This document shows positions 9,495-18,621 of a stretch of 64,000 nt of DNA, piece after piece. The DNA is from Streptomyces dangxiongensis (GTDB lineage: Bacteria > Actinomycetota > Actinomycetes > Streptomycetales > Streptomycetaceae): contig NZ_CP033073.1 of NCBI RefSeq assembly GCF_003675325.1, positions 62,001 to 126,000 of the forward strand. Direction: 5' to 3'. The notes beneath the pieces were generated by a model. That model searched no databases, was not told the origin of the DNA, and saw only the letters and a program-made list of their open reading frames with translations. Every line of letters begins with the position of its first letter. Position 1 is the stretch's first letter. A program made the translations under genes and the position numbers.

Positions 9495-10079
9495 TCAGTC
9501 CAGCAGCCTCAGTGCCTGCTCGGCCGCGTCCCGCACCCGGCCCGGGTCATTCGACGCCTTGCCGACCACCCGCAGGCCTTGCATCAGCACCAGCAGCATC
9601 CGTGCGAGCGTCCGCGGATCGCGATCCGCGGATAGTTCGCCCTGTGCGTGGGCCCGCTCCAGCGCTGAGTGCAGCAGGGTCTCGATGTGCGCCCAGCTTG
9701 CCTCGACCCGGCGGGCCGCCGCCGGGTCTTGCGCACCCAGCTCGGCGGCAGTGTTGGTGACGAAGCACCCTTTGCCACGCTGATCGTTGGAGCTCGCCTC
9801 GGCCGCGAAACGCCGTACCACCGTCCGCACGACAGGCAGTGCAGGGCCCGGCTGGGACAGTTCGCACAGAAGACCCGCATCCCGGCTCTCGTTGTACCGG
9901 TCCAGCGCCTTCAGATACAGCTCGTGCTTGTTGCCGAAGGTCGCGTAGATGCTGGCGCGCCCGATGCCGAGGCGTTCGACGAGGTCCGCCATCGAGGTCG
10001 CCTCGTAGCCACGCTGCCAGAACAGCTCCAGGGCTGACTGCAGTGCGGCGTCCGGGTCGAATTCCTTGGTTCTGGCCAC
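9495..10079 (-). CDS. TetR/AcrR-family transcriptional regulator
   Basis: 194 residues. The N-terminal helix-turn-helix is typical: ALELFWQRGYEATSMADLVE, then LGIGRASIYATFGNKHELY. The C-terminal ligand domain is of the TetR_C family seen in small repressors (RGKGCFVTNTAAELGAQDP). It precedes an MFS exporter and an SDR on the same strand and probably represses them and itself. A palindromic sequence centred on CGATCG lies about 21 bases upstream of the start. Confidence 0.92.
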   Translation of the reverse strand: MARTKEFDPDAALQSALELFWQRGYEATSMADLVERLGIGRASIYATFGNKHELYLKALDRYNESRDAGLLCELSQPGPALPVVRTVVRRFAAEASSNDQRGKGCFVTNTAAELGAQDPAAARRVEASWAHIETLLHSALERAHAQGELSADRDPRTLARMLLVLMQGLRVVGKASNDPGRVRDAAEQALRLLD

Positions 10080-10099
10080 GCTCGAAACCCTAGAAGATA

Positions 10100-10116
10100 T
10101 TGAAACGATCGGTCAA
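10100..10116. promoter_or_regulatory. Probable TetR operator
   Basis: TTGAAACGATCGGTCAA is an imperfect palindrome around CGATCG directly upstream of the tetR start at 10079. A partly similar sequence (GGTCAGTCAAAT, minus strand, about 9440-9451) overlaps the start region of the MFS gene. Autoregulation through these sites is inferred. Confidence 0.5.
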
Positions 10117-10162
10117 GTATTTTCTGAAGCTAACGGCGTCACCAGGGATGCTGCCCGCATGC

Positions 10163-10666
10163 TCATCTCAGGCATGCCTGGCGCATCACCATTACTCGTC
10201 GTTCAGAGAAGCCCTGTACGACGTGGACGCGGCCGGGCTGCGTGTTGCCCTGCGGGGCGGTGTCGATGTGCGGGGCCAGCCGGTCCCAGGTGTGGGTGGT
10301 GACCCGCCCGAGGACCAGGGTGGAGAAGTTCTCGCGCGCCTCCGGGCCGAGGGGGCGGTTGAGGTGGCCGGCGAGGAGGACGCGCATGCGGGCCTGGCGG
10401 CCGGCGAAGAGGAGTTCCTTGAGCGCGGCGATGGCGGGGGACGTCTTCGGGTCGCCCTCCCCCCGGACCGTGTCCCAGTGGCGGGCGAGGTGGCGCAGGG
10501 TGGCGTCGGCGGCCTCGAACACCACGGTCAGGCGCGGCAGGTCGTCGGCGTCGCCGTGCTGGTCGATGTGGTCGATACAGCGCCCCAGTTCGGCCTGGAG
10601 ACCGACCAGGGCGTCGTGGATGTCGGCGATGTCGCGGCAGTAGGGCTGGACCATCGAACGCACCAT
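10163..10666 (-). pseudogene. FtsK/SpoIIIE (TraB-like) conjugation protein, C-terminal fragment
   Basis: The 167-codon frame matches the C-terminal part of FtsK/SpoIIIE-type transfer proteins of actinobacterial conjugative plasmids: LTVVFEAADATLRHL (Walker-B-like strand), ALKELLFAGRQARMRVLLAG, and EARENFSTLVLGRVT followed by PGRVHVVQG. The Walker A half is missing. The 5' side abuts an IS5 transposase tail, so the gene was probably cut by that insertion. It is a relic of a conjugative element. Confidence 0.65.
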
Positions 10667-10784
10667 GGCCTGGCTCGCCGGCTGCCGACGCCTCCACCGC
10701 CGCTACGAACGCAAAGCCACCCACTTCCTGGCCTTCACCAGCATCGCCTGCACACTCATCTGCTACCGCCGACTCACCGAATAA
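10665..10784 (+). pseudogene. IS5-family transposase, C-terminal 39 codons
   Basis: This plus-strand fragment reads GCRRLHRRYERKATHFLAF and ends CYRRLTE before a TAA at 10782-10784, the standard tail of IS5 transposases. It closely resembles the fragment at 48161-48400. Everything upstream is lost. Confidence 0.8.
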
Positions 10785-10879
10785 GATGACTTGTTAATCC
10801 CCCGGCCTGTGCACGCCGGGGAATACTGCAGCTCGCGCATACGACCGCGTTACCAGTGAACCTGGGCCGATCAGACAAC

Positions 10880-11085
10880 TCACGCCATCCACGAGTCCCA
10901 GACCCTGCGTATCGCACGCGTCCACGAAGCCCCTGCCTACGAGACCGCGTGGACCGTGGCCGCCTACGAAAACGCCCGTCTCCGAGCGCATGTGGGTCCT
11001 CACCGCGACCAGCGCCAGCCCCGCCCCGGTCCTGGTGAGTGCGTCCGGTGTACCTCGCCCCCGCACACCGGCCGACGCCGCCGAC
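10880..11085 (+). pseudogene. DUF317-domain protein fragment
   Basis: The frame reads TLRIARVHEAPAYETAWTVA and then, after a one-base shift near 10975, KTPVSERMWVLTATSASPAP. Together these match the start of a DUF317 repeat, a Streptomyces-restricted domain of unknown function common on mobile elements. The rest of the domain is missing. Confidence 0.6.
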
Positions 11086-11105
11086 CGATCGAGCACGGAG
11101 ATGCG

Positions 11106-11309
11106 ATGAAGGACTTCCAGGACCTCACCGACCCCGGGATCAACAAAGCCGCATTGCGGGCGCTCGACCTGACGCGCGCCTACGCCGCACGCGACCGCGC
11201 CGCGATCATCGAGCACCTGGAGCCGGACCATCTGGCGCACACCGGGGCATCCGTGCACGTGATCGGGCAGTCGACCCCGTTCGACCTTGACACGGTGACA
11301 AGGTCTTGA
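11106..11309 (+). CDS. Hypothetical protein, 67 residues
   Basis: An ATG at 11106 follows a GGAG-like site and opens a 67-codon frame with normal Streptomyces codon use (MKDFQDLTDPGINKAALRAL at the start). I do not recognise the family. The C-terminus (VHVIGQSTPFDLDTVTRS) may be truncated. It stops 30 bases before the HEAT-repeat pseudogene and could belong to the same old operon. Confidence 0.4.
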   Translation: MKDFQDLTDPGINKAALRALDLTRAYAARDRAAIIEHLEPDHLAHTGASVHVIGQSTPFDLDTVTRS

Positions 11310-11339
11310 CTGCTTCCCGAGGAGGTGGTCCCGATCACC

Positions 11340-11985
11340 ATGACGAGAGGGGACACGGATGCGGTACGAGCGCTCCAGGGGCTGGAGGACAGTCGTTCGT
11401 CCGTGCGACTGCGGGCTGCTCTGGCGGTCGGTACGGCGCCTGACCCGTGCTTCGTCGACAAGCTCATCGAACGATGCGCGATCGAGCCCGAGTTCTTCGT
11501 CCGCGATACGCTGACCTGGGCGCTTACCCGCCACCCGGTGTCCCTGACGCTCCCCAAGCTGCTCCGCGAAGTCCACTCGGAGCGTGCGCAGGCACGCAGC
11601 CAGGTGCTGCACACGCTGTCCAAGATCGGGGACCGGCAGGCGCGGCCGGCGATCACACGGGCGCTGTTGCCCGACGCCGACCACGAGGTGGCGCGGAGCG
11701 CCTGGCGGGCCGCGGTCGTGCTCGTGCTCGTGCCGGAAGGCGAGGAGTCCGCCCTGGCCACGGTCCTGGCGACGCAGCTCGGGCGCGGTGAGCAGGAGAC
11801 GTAGCTGAGTCTCAGCCAGGCGTTGGTCGCACTGGGTAAAGTGATCGTGCCGGTCCTGCATGCCGCGACGACGGCTGATGACCCGCGCGTGCGCACGCAC
11901 TCGCAACGCAACGGCTGCTGCGCGACCCGGACGCCGGATTCGAGCTGGCGATCAAGGAGGCCAAGCGCGTCGTGGCCCTCGAAGG
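11340..11985 (+). pseudogene. HEAT-repeat protein with nonsense mutation
   Basis: The first 154 codons encode alpha-helical HEAT-like repeats (DTDAVRALQGLEDSRSSVRL, VDKLIERCAIEPEFFVRDTL, HTLSKIGDRQARPAITRALL). A TAG at 11802-11804 sits where related proteins have a glutamine codon, and homologous sequence resumes right after it (LSLSQALVALGKVIVPVL). A second shift near 11915 leads into RLLRDPDAGFELAIKEAKRV. The end is fused to an FtsX fragment. In Streptomyces such proteins often accompany MerR-type regulators. The gene is dead as written. Confidence 0.7.
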
Positions 11986-12394
11986 GGCCCCTCAGGACGG
12001 ACGACAGAGCCGTGAACTCGCCTTCGCCGTCCTGCTGGCCGCCGGGGCCGGCGGTCTGGTCCTGGCCCTCGGACTCGCCGAACGCCGCCGCACTTTCGCC
12101 ATCGCCACAGTCCTCGGTGCCAAGAGCGGCCAGTTGCGCGGCATGGTCCTCACCGAGGCCCTGCTGCTGGCCGCCGACGGTCTGGCCGGGGGCGCGCTCA
12201 TCGGGTGGGCGCTGTCCGAGATGCTCGTGAAGGTCCTGACGGGCGTCTTCGTTCCGCCGCCCGCGAGCCTGTCGGTGCCCGGCGGCTACCTGGCCCTGAC
12301 CGCGGGCGCGGCCGTCGTCGCCGTACTGGCCGCCGCGCTGAACGGCATCCGCAGCGCCGGCCGGCCCGCCGTGGAGGAACTGCGCGACCTGTGA
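11986..12394 (+). pseudogene. FtsX-like ABC transporter permease, C-terminal fragment
   Basis: About 135 codons encode the last part of an FtsX-type permease: LAERRRTFAIATVLGAKSGQ, LRGMVLTEALLLAADGLAGG, further membrane helices and the closing RPAVEELRDL. The ATP-binding partner and the N-terminal permease domains are missing, and the fragment is joined in frame to the end of the HEAT gene. The junction is around 11980-12010. The response regulator downstream was probably its original neighbour. Confidence 0.75.
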
Positions 12395-12446
12395 GCGGCC
12401 GGGAGCGGGCGGGCAGAGCGCCCCGCCCGCTCCTACGCTGTCCAGC

Positions 12447-12911
12447 ATGCGCACGCACGCGACCGCCGCTCCCAGCCGCCACCGCGTCCTCGTCGTAGAG
12501 GACGACGACACCATCGGCCGCCATCTGGAAACCGGCCTGCGCGGCAACGGCTACACACCGACCTGGAGCCGGACGGGTTCCGCAGCCCTGGCCGAGACCG
12601 CGCACACCCCGTACGACGTGCTGCTGCTCGACCTGGGGCTGCCCGACATCGACGGTCTGGACGTCGCGCGCGCCGTGCGCGCCCGGCACCCAGACCTCCT
12701 GATCGTCATCCTGACGGCCCGCACGGACGACATCGACGTCATCGCCGGGCTGGACGCGGGGGCCGATGACTACCTCGTCAAGCCGTTCAGCCTGACCGTG
12801 CTGCTCGCCCGGCTCCGCGCCCATCTGCGCCACCGGGTCGTCGCCACGCCGCCGCAGCAACCCCTCCGGCTGGCCGACCTCGACCTCGACGTCGTGGCCC
12901 GCCGCTGCCGT
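12447..12911 (+). pseudogene. OmpR-type response regulator, receiver half only
   Basis: The receiver domain is complete: acidic pair EDD at 18-20, phospho-acceptor Asp62 in LLLDLGLP, Thr90 in VILTA, and Lys112 in YLVKPF. The linker then stops at DLDVVARRCR, exactly where the winged-helix DNA-binding domain should begin, and ISL3 sequence follows. The gene was cut by the ISL3 insertion. The frame runs on to 13025 inside the IS, but that part is not regulator sequence. Confidence 0.85.
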
Positions 12912-12924
12912 CAAATTCGGATCC

Positions 12925-14515
12925 GTGGAAGAGGTCGTGCTCCGGCTGAAGGAGCTTTTGTTCCCGTCGATCGCGAACGTCGCGGTGCTGTCGGTGGACG
13001 TGAACATCGCGATAGTGCGTGTTGACGTGCAGTGCACCACGGCTGGCGCTGCCTGCCCCGAGTGTGGGGCCTGGTCGACCCGCGTTCACAGTTCCTACCT
13101 GCGGCTTCCCGCCGACGTGCCGAGCGCCGGGCGAAGGGTTGTGCTGCAACTTCGCGTCCGGCGGTTCCGGTGCCCGACGACGTTGTGTCCGCGCCGGACC
13201 TTGGTGGAGCAGATATCCGGCCTCACCCGAAGGCACGGTCAGCGCACGGAACGACTGCGTTCGACCCTGGCCGCCCTCGGTCTCGCCCTGGCCGGCCGGG
13301 CCGGCGCCCGGCTGGCCGCCGTCCTCGGCGTGTCCGTGAGCCGGAGCACGGTCTTGCGCCTGGTCAACGCGCTTCCCGAGCCGGAAGTACCGGCGCCGAG
13401 GGTGGTCGGCGTCGACGAGTACGCCATCCGCAAGGGCCGCCACTACGGCACTGCCCTGGTGGACGTCGAAACCCGCCGTCCGATCGATCTCCTCCCGGAC
13501 CGCAAGGCATCCAGTCTGGCAGCCTGGCTCGCTCGGCGGCCAGACGTCGAGGTGGTCTGCCGGGACCGAGCACCGTTCTTTGCCGAGGGCGCCGCCGCCG
13601 GAGCGCGGTCCAGGCCGCGGACAGGTGGCATCTCTGGCACAACCTGAGCGAAGCCGCCGAGCGAAGTGTTGCCCAACATCGCCGCTGTCCGGATGTCCTG
13701 ACATCCGCGTCACCTGAGCCCCAGCCCGCGACGGTCCCGGCCGTGGACCCGGCCACTTCGCCATGGCCACGCGGACGCCGGTTTCGCCGACCGGACCCGG
13801 TCCCGGCAACGCAGCCGTGCACGCCCTGCTGAAGGCAGGGAACAGCCAACGCTCGATCCAGGGACAGCCCGGGATGACCTGGCGGACCGTCAAACAGTTC
13901 GCCGACGCTGCGAAGCCGGAGGACCTGTTCACCGGCCAATGGCAGCACCGGCCCTCCGTCCCCGACGACTACAAGCCCTACCTGGACGACCGTTGGAACG
14001 AAGGCTGCACCAACGCCTGGAAGCTGTGGGAAGAGATCGTGCCGCTCGGCTACGAAGGCTGCTACCAGCGCGTTCGCGCCTACCTGCACGACAAACGCAC
14101 CTCACCACGGCCGGTGACCGCACGGCCGCCCCCGCCCCGAACGGTCGCCGGATGGATCCTCCGGCACCCCGACAACCTGACCGAGTCCGAGCAGATCCAA
14201 CCCAAGTCCGTCCGGACGCACTGCCCCGAACTCGACGCTCTGACCAGCCACGTCCGGTACTTCGCGACCATGCTCACCGAGCGCCAGGGCCAACGCCTGC
14301 CGGACTGGCTCGAGGCCGTCCGGCAGGACGACCTGCCCAGCCTCCACGCCCTCGCCGCCGGCATCGACCGAGATCGCGATGCCGTCATCGCCGGCCTGAC
14401 CCTGCCCTGGAACTCCGGCGTCGTCAAAGGCCATGTCAACCGGATCGAGCTGAGCCAGAACCTTTCTTGGGACAGCGTTTGTCGACCGGCTCCGGAGTCA
14501 TTGGGCGATCAGTAG
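12925..14515 (+). pseudogene. ISL3-family transposase with two frameshifts
   Basis: GTG at 12925. The N-terminus carries the ISL3 zinc-ribbon (CPECGAW, then RFRCPTTLCPRRTLVEQI), then the DDE region begins (VVGVDEYAIRKGRHYGTALV). After the segment PFFAEGAAAGA the homology shifts frame near 13600 (ADRWHLWHNLSEAAERSV) and again near 13720-13770 into the long frame ending at 14515 (DDYKPYLDDRWNEGCTNAWK, later WNSGVVKGHVNRIE). The C-terminal tail after VNRIE does not match ISL3 and seems replaced. The element interrupts a response-regulator gene at about 12912. Confidence 0.85.
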
Positions 14516-14704
14516 GCTCATGCCTGTCAAGGGGAAACGACGGCATTGTCGTGGCTGCGAACGTGGGGCAGCCAGCCGCCCGTTAGGGCGGCGGTCAGGT
14601 CGCATTCCCCCGTCCGGTCAGCTATGACATCACGCTGTGTGAGACATACCTGAGGCGTAGCGAGTGCTCACCCGATAGGCGGATGGAGCTCGTTCTAGCA
14701 GTGG

Positions 14705-15766
14705 ATGTCGCGCTGCTGCGGTCGATGCGATGGTCAGTGCATGGTCGGTGCGACAGGGACGACGAGGGCGCCTCGGCGCACGTGGTGGCGGCGCTGGGTG
14801 GGCCGGGCAACGATGGTGTGGGCGGTGGTGTATGCCGGCTTCGGCCTGGCATGCGCGCTGAGCGGGACGCCGCTGCTCTACCTGGGCAGCGACCCGGGGC
14901 CCTCGGCGCTGGGCTGGGGGGTGGCGGGGGTGGGGGCGCTGGCGGCCCTGGCCTGTGGCGCGGTGGCGCGGTACGGACTGCAGTCGGCGTTGCGGGTGCT
15001 GCTGTGGGTGGTCTGCGCGCTGGCCGGGATGGCCGCGTTCGGCTTGCTGATGGACATCATCACACTGGCATTCGGTCAGGGGGTGGACAGTGGTGTGGCC
15101 GCGGCGAACCATGCGCTGGCGGCGGCCGGAGTCCTGCTGCTCGCGGCCACCGCCCGGTCCGTCCGCCGCACGCCCGCCGCCGCCGCCGTGCGGGCCCCTT
15201 CCGCCGCCTCCGGGCCGGTCCAGTTCGCCGCCTGCGCCGGAACGGCGGCTTTTCTTCCCTACGCGGCGATGAAGCTCATCTGGGCGTTGGGCGGCACCTT
15301 CGCCGGGATGACCGGCGAGGAAATGCTCGCCATATCCAAGCGCAATGGTGCGTCAGGAATCTGGCTCACCCTGGAGTCCTGGGGCCTGGACGGCACCGCG
15401 CTGCTGGCTGCGCTCGGCGCCTTCCTGCTGTGGGGCCTGGTCCGTCCGTGGGGCCAGGTCTTCCCGCGCTGGGCGCTGTGGCTGCGCGGCCGCCGCGTCC
15501 CCCGCTGGCTCCCCCTGGCCCCGGCCTTGATCGGCGCCGCCACCCTGGCTCCGTACGGGGTGTTCGGTGTTGGCTACGTGGCGCTGGCCACGGCCGGCAT
15601 GGTGACGATGCGGCGAGGCGACTTCCACTCCTCGAGCGATGCACTGCTGGTCGCCTGGATCGGCATGACCGCGTTCGCGGTCTATGGAGTCGCACTGATT
15701 GTCGCTGCCCGCTCGTACTGGCTCCGGACCCATTCCACCCACCAGACGCGCGTCAACGCAGAGTGA
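14705..15766 (+). CDS. Polytopic integral membrane protein of unknown function
   Basis: 353 codons at most; the start is uncertain because several in-frame ATGs lie between 14705 and 14815 and the first helix begins near codon 36. I count about eight membrane helices. They are separated by short loops, with a longer cytoplasm-type loop containing FAGMTGEEMLAISKRNGASG between helices 5 and 6. The C-terminus is hydrophilic. No catalytic motif or known family was recognised. It stands alone between the ISL3 remnant and a gap. Confidence 0.7.
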   Translation: MSRCCGRCDGQCMVGATGTTRAPRRTWWRRWVGRATMVWAVVYAGFGLACALSGTPLLYLGSDPGPSALGWGVAGVGALAALACGAVARYGLQSALRVLLWVVCALAGMAAFGLLMDIITLAFGQGVDSGVAAANHALAAAGVLLLAATARSVRRTPAAAAVRAPSAASGPVQFAACAGTAAFLPYAAMKLIWALGGTFAGMTGEEMLAISKRNGASGIWLTLESWGLDGTALLAALGAFLLWGLVRPWGQVFPRWALWLRGRRVPRWLPLAPALIGAATLAPYGVFGVGYVALATAGMVTMRRGDFHSSSDALLVAWIGMTAFAVYGVALIVAARSYWLRTHSTHQTRVNAE

Positions 15767-16198
15767 CCGCTCGCGGCCAGTTAACTTCCCACCAACTGGC
15801 GGCCCATGGGGGCTCGACTTCGTCGGCATACTCGCGTAGCTGGGGCCGGCGGTGTCGCCGGGGATCGGGGCCCGGGACCTCTCCGGGCGAGACCCGTCGC
15901 GCGGCTACGTTCCGTACTGCTCACAAGCGCGCGGAGGTCAACGCTGAGATATCACGTCCGCCCCCGAAATACGGCCTGGAGGCCCCTACAGGCTTCGAGA
16001 AACGGGACAACTACGTACACAGTTGAAGCGGGTGACACCTTTCCAGGGGAGGGTGGCAGCCGGTGTCACGCTCACGCCCTGTCAACGTGACACCGTTCGG
16101 GAGTGTCCGGTGCCACTGAGTCCTGACCGTTTGCCATCGATGTTTGACCACTGAGGCACCGGGATTTTCGGCAGGGGCGCCGGAGGTGGTTGTGGTGT
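15767..16198. other. Gap with clustered GTGACACC motifs
   Basis: No gene was recognised. The octamer GTGACACC or its complement occurs at 16032-16039, 16062-16069 and 16087-16094. The same octamer recurs at 18354-18361, 18409-18416 and 18463-18470. GACCGTTTGCCA at 16125-16136 is the exact inverse of 17442-17453 on the other side of the cation transporter gene. Old transposon ends are a plausible source. Confidence 0.45.
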
Positions 16199-17263
16199 TC
16201 AGCCGGTGTGGTGGGCGAGGGCGGCGTGGGGGTTGCCGCCGTGGGTGGTGTGGTCGGTGTGGACGGTGGCTGCGGTCAGCCGGGGAATGGCGTGGATGAG
16301 GGCGTGTTCGGCGTTCACGGCCAGGGCGTGGGCGTGGACGACGGTGTGGTGAGGGTGGACAACAATGTCGGCTTCCGCGCGCAGGGTGTGGCCGATCCAC
16401 CGCATCCGGACCTGTCCGACGTCCAGGACGCCGTCGACCTCGCGCAGCGCGGTTTCGGCGGTGGTGATCAGTTCGGGGTCGACGGAGTCCATCAGCCGGC
16501 GGTAGACCTCGCGGGCTGCGTCCTTGAGCACGGCGAGGATCGCGATGGTGATCAGCAGGCCCACGACCGGGTCCGCCCAGCGCCGGCCGATCGCGGCGCC
16601 GCCGGCACCGAGCAGGACGGCGAGTGAGGTGAAGCCGTCGGTGCGGGCGTGCAGACCGTCGGCGACCAGGGCTGCGGAGCCGATGCGGCGGCCGGTGCGG
16701 ATGCGGTAGCGGGCCACCCACTCGTTGCCGGCGAACCCGGCAACTGCGGCAATGGCGACCGCCCACAGGTGAGTGACGTCGCGGGGGTTGAGGAGGCGGT
16801 CGACGGCTTCGTAGGCGGCCAGAGCGGATGATGCGGCGATGGTCAGCACGATCGCGATGCCGGCCAGGTCCTCGGCGCGGCCGTAGCCGTAGGTGTAGCG
16901 GCGGTTGGCCTCACGCCGTCCCAGCACGAACGCGATTCCCAGCGGGACAGCGGTCAGCGCGTCGGCCGCGTTGTGGATCGTGTCCCCCAGCAGCGCCACC
17001 GACCCCGACACCGCCACGATCACGGCCTGTACCACCGTGGTCGCCCCCAGGATGCCCAGCGACAGCCACAAGGTCCGCATGCCCTCGCGGGAGGTCTCCA
17101 TCGAGGAATCGACCTTGTCCCCTGCCTCATGGCTGTGCGGGGCGAGCATGTGCCCGAGCTGGTGGCGAAGCCGGGACCACCGCGAATCACCGTGTCCGTG
17201 TTCTTCGTGATGCTGCCCGTGGCCGTGGTCGTGAGGGTGCCCACCGTTGTCCATGGCGCCCAC
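16199..17263 (-). CDS. Cation diffusion facilitator (CDF) family metal exporter
   Basis: 354 residues. The N-terminal 25 residues are very His-rich (HDHGHGQHHEEHGHG), a cytoplasmic metal-binding tail seen in zinc-type CDF proteins. Membrane helices follow, with the metal-site motifs DTIHNAAD (His97, Asp101) and DGLHARTD (Asp202, His205, Asp209), the usual two HxxxD pairs. The C-terminal domain (about 265-354) is the ferredoxin-like cytoplasmic dimer domain (VDGVLDVGQVRMRWIGHTL) and ends with further histidines. Proton-coupled export of zinc, cobalt or a similar cation is expected. It is monocistronic, with no metalloregulator adjacent. Confidence 0.92.
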   Translation of the reverse strand: MGAMDNGGHPHDHGHGQHHEEHGHGDSRWSRLRHQLGHMLAPHSHEAGDKVDSSMETSREGMRTLWLSLGILGATTVVQAVIVAVSGSVALLGDTIHNAADALTAVPLGIAFVLGRREANRRYTYGYGRAEDLAGIAIVLTIAASSALAAYEAVDRLLNPRDVTHLWAVAIAAVAGFAGNEWVARYRIRTGRRIGSAALVADGLHARTDGFTSLAVLLGAGGAAIGRRWADPVVGLLITIAILAVLKDAAREVYRRLMDSVDPELITTAETALREVDGVLDVGQVRMRWIGHTLRAEADIVVHPHHTVVHAHALAVNAEHALIHAIPRLTAATVHTDHTTHGGNPHAALAHHTG

Positions 17264-17517
17264 CGTGCCAGATTCACCCGATTGCGGCCATCACCGTAAT
17301 ACGTGCTCTGACCGGGTGCGATGCCCTCGCAACTACCCATCAGACGCCACAGGCGCGTTTAGTCGATCTCCGCTGGGTGTTCCGGTCGTCGTTTGCCGGC
17401 TTCCCGCCGGATAGCGGGCAGTTCCGGTGGTGAATCTTCAGTGGCAAACGGTCCGGTTTCTGTGTCAGAGGACAGGGAGGGTGCGGACCCACCGGAGCGG
17501 CTCGTGCGAATGCTGCG

Positions 17518-18262
17518 CTACGAGCGGGCGCGGGCGAGGAACGCGGCGAGGTAACCGGCGGCTTCGGGTTCGGTGGTGGCGATCCGGGCCGCGAACGCCA
17601 GCTGGTCGACGTCAGCATCGGGGACCAGGCGGGCGAGTTCGGCGAGCAGCGCGGCGTGCGCGAGGACCGGTGGCGACAGAAGACCGGCGGCGGCCTCGCG
17701 GGCGGCCGGGTCGCGGTGGTGCCCGAGGTGCGCGGCCAGGGAGTGGGCGAGCCAGGCGTCGACGTATGTAGCCACCGGTGCGGCGGGTGAGTTCGTCGCG
17801 TACGGCTTCGTCGCCGTCGCGGGGCTCGGTGTGCTCCAGCGTGCCCAGCTCGCGCAGCGCCTGGAGCTCATCGGCGCGGGCCGCGATCCGGGCGGCTTCG
17901 CGCAGCTCGGCTTCCCGGGCGGTGGCGGCCGCGGCGTCGGCGGCGAGCTCGGCCTGGACGACTTCGTCGGCGTCCGGGTCGTAGTCGGTGCGCGGTGCCG
18001 CTGCGGCGAGCAGCGGGCGAGGCGCTCCCACTCCGCGAGTTCCGCCCGGCCACGGACGTCGTCGGCCAGGTCCTCGTGTCGGGAGTCCTCCCGGGGTGGC
18101 GTCGAACCGCGCTTCCTCGAGGGCCGCCGCGACGGCGCCGGCGTCCATCCCCTTCGCTCGGCGCCGGACGACGCGGGCGGGATCGACCGGCTCGCGGGGC
18201 GCGGCGACGCGCGGGGCGAGAAGTCGGTGCGCGGTGCGCCGGGGCGGCCAGGGCGTGGTCAT
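17518..18262 (-). pseudogene. Helical hypothetical protein with several frameshifts
   Basis: Three frames each hold a part of one protein. The N-terminal part (PREPVDPARVVRRRAKGMDA, then AALEEARFDAT) begins near 18262. The middle (HEDLADDVRGRAELAEWERL) is in a second frame around 18010-18085, and TDYDPDADEVVQAELAADAA returns to the first. The C-terminal part (AAREAAAGLLSPPVLAHAAL, AGYLAAFLARARS) is in a third frame ending at 17518. The content is Ala/Glu/Arg-rich helices of a type common on actinobacterial mobile elements. Function unknown. Confidence 0.6.
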
Positions 18263-18341
18263 CTTCGGCCTCGCACTCGTGATGAGGAATCAGGGCGGGC
18301 CGCCACCAGAGCGCTGTACGGCGGCCCGTGAATATGTGAGC

Positions 18342-18418
18342 CGAAGCACTATAGGTGTCACCATCAGCCTCCACTGACCTGCGGCTTCGGTGAGGTCGAA
18401 GCACGATAGGTGTCACCA
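18342..18418. repeat. 22-bp direct repeat pair (one mismatch)
   Basis: 18342-18363 and 18397-18418 read CGAAGCAC(T/G)ATAGGTGTCACCA, 55 bases apart. The repeat contains the GGTGTCACC motif that is also clustered at 16031-16094. Spaced direct repeats of this kind occur at the ends of IS21-type elements; no IS21 genes are present, so this is a suggestion only. Confidence 0.75.
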
Positions 18419-18621
18419 GATGGGCGCGCTATCTGTCACGGGTGGCGTGCGAAGCAGGGGCAGTGTCACCTGCGCCGGTGCTCCGCTGTTCGCCTGGGCT
18501 GCCCAGCGGGTCCGGCGGAGAGCCCGGCGCCACTTGTCCGGAGATCTTGGTGACGACTGTCGCCCTTTGGCTCACCTGGTCGACAACGCTCTCCGAAGGG
18601 CCCGGCTGAAAGGACTCAATG

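Noticed and set aside
11180..12547. A 455-codon minus-strand frame across the HEAT/FtsX remnants
   Set aside because: It is continuous only because it is antisense to two fused pseudogenes whose plus-strand frames carry family motifs.
14683..16026. A 447-codon plus-strand frame overlapping the membrane protein
   Set aside because: The alternative frame from 14705 encodes about eight clean membrane helices; the longer one is Arg/Gly-rich nonsense.
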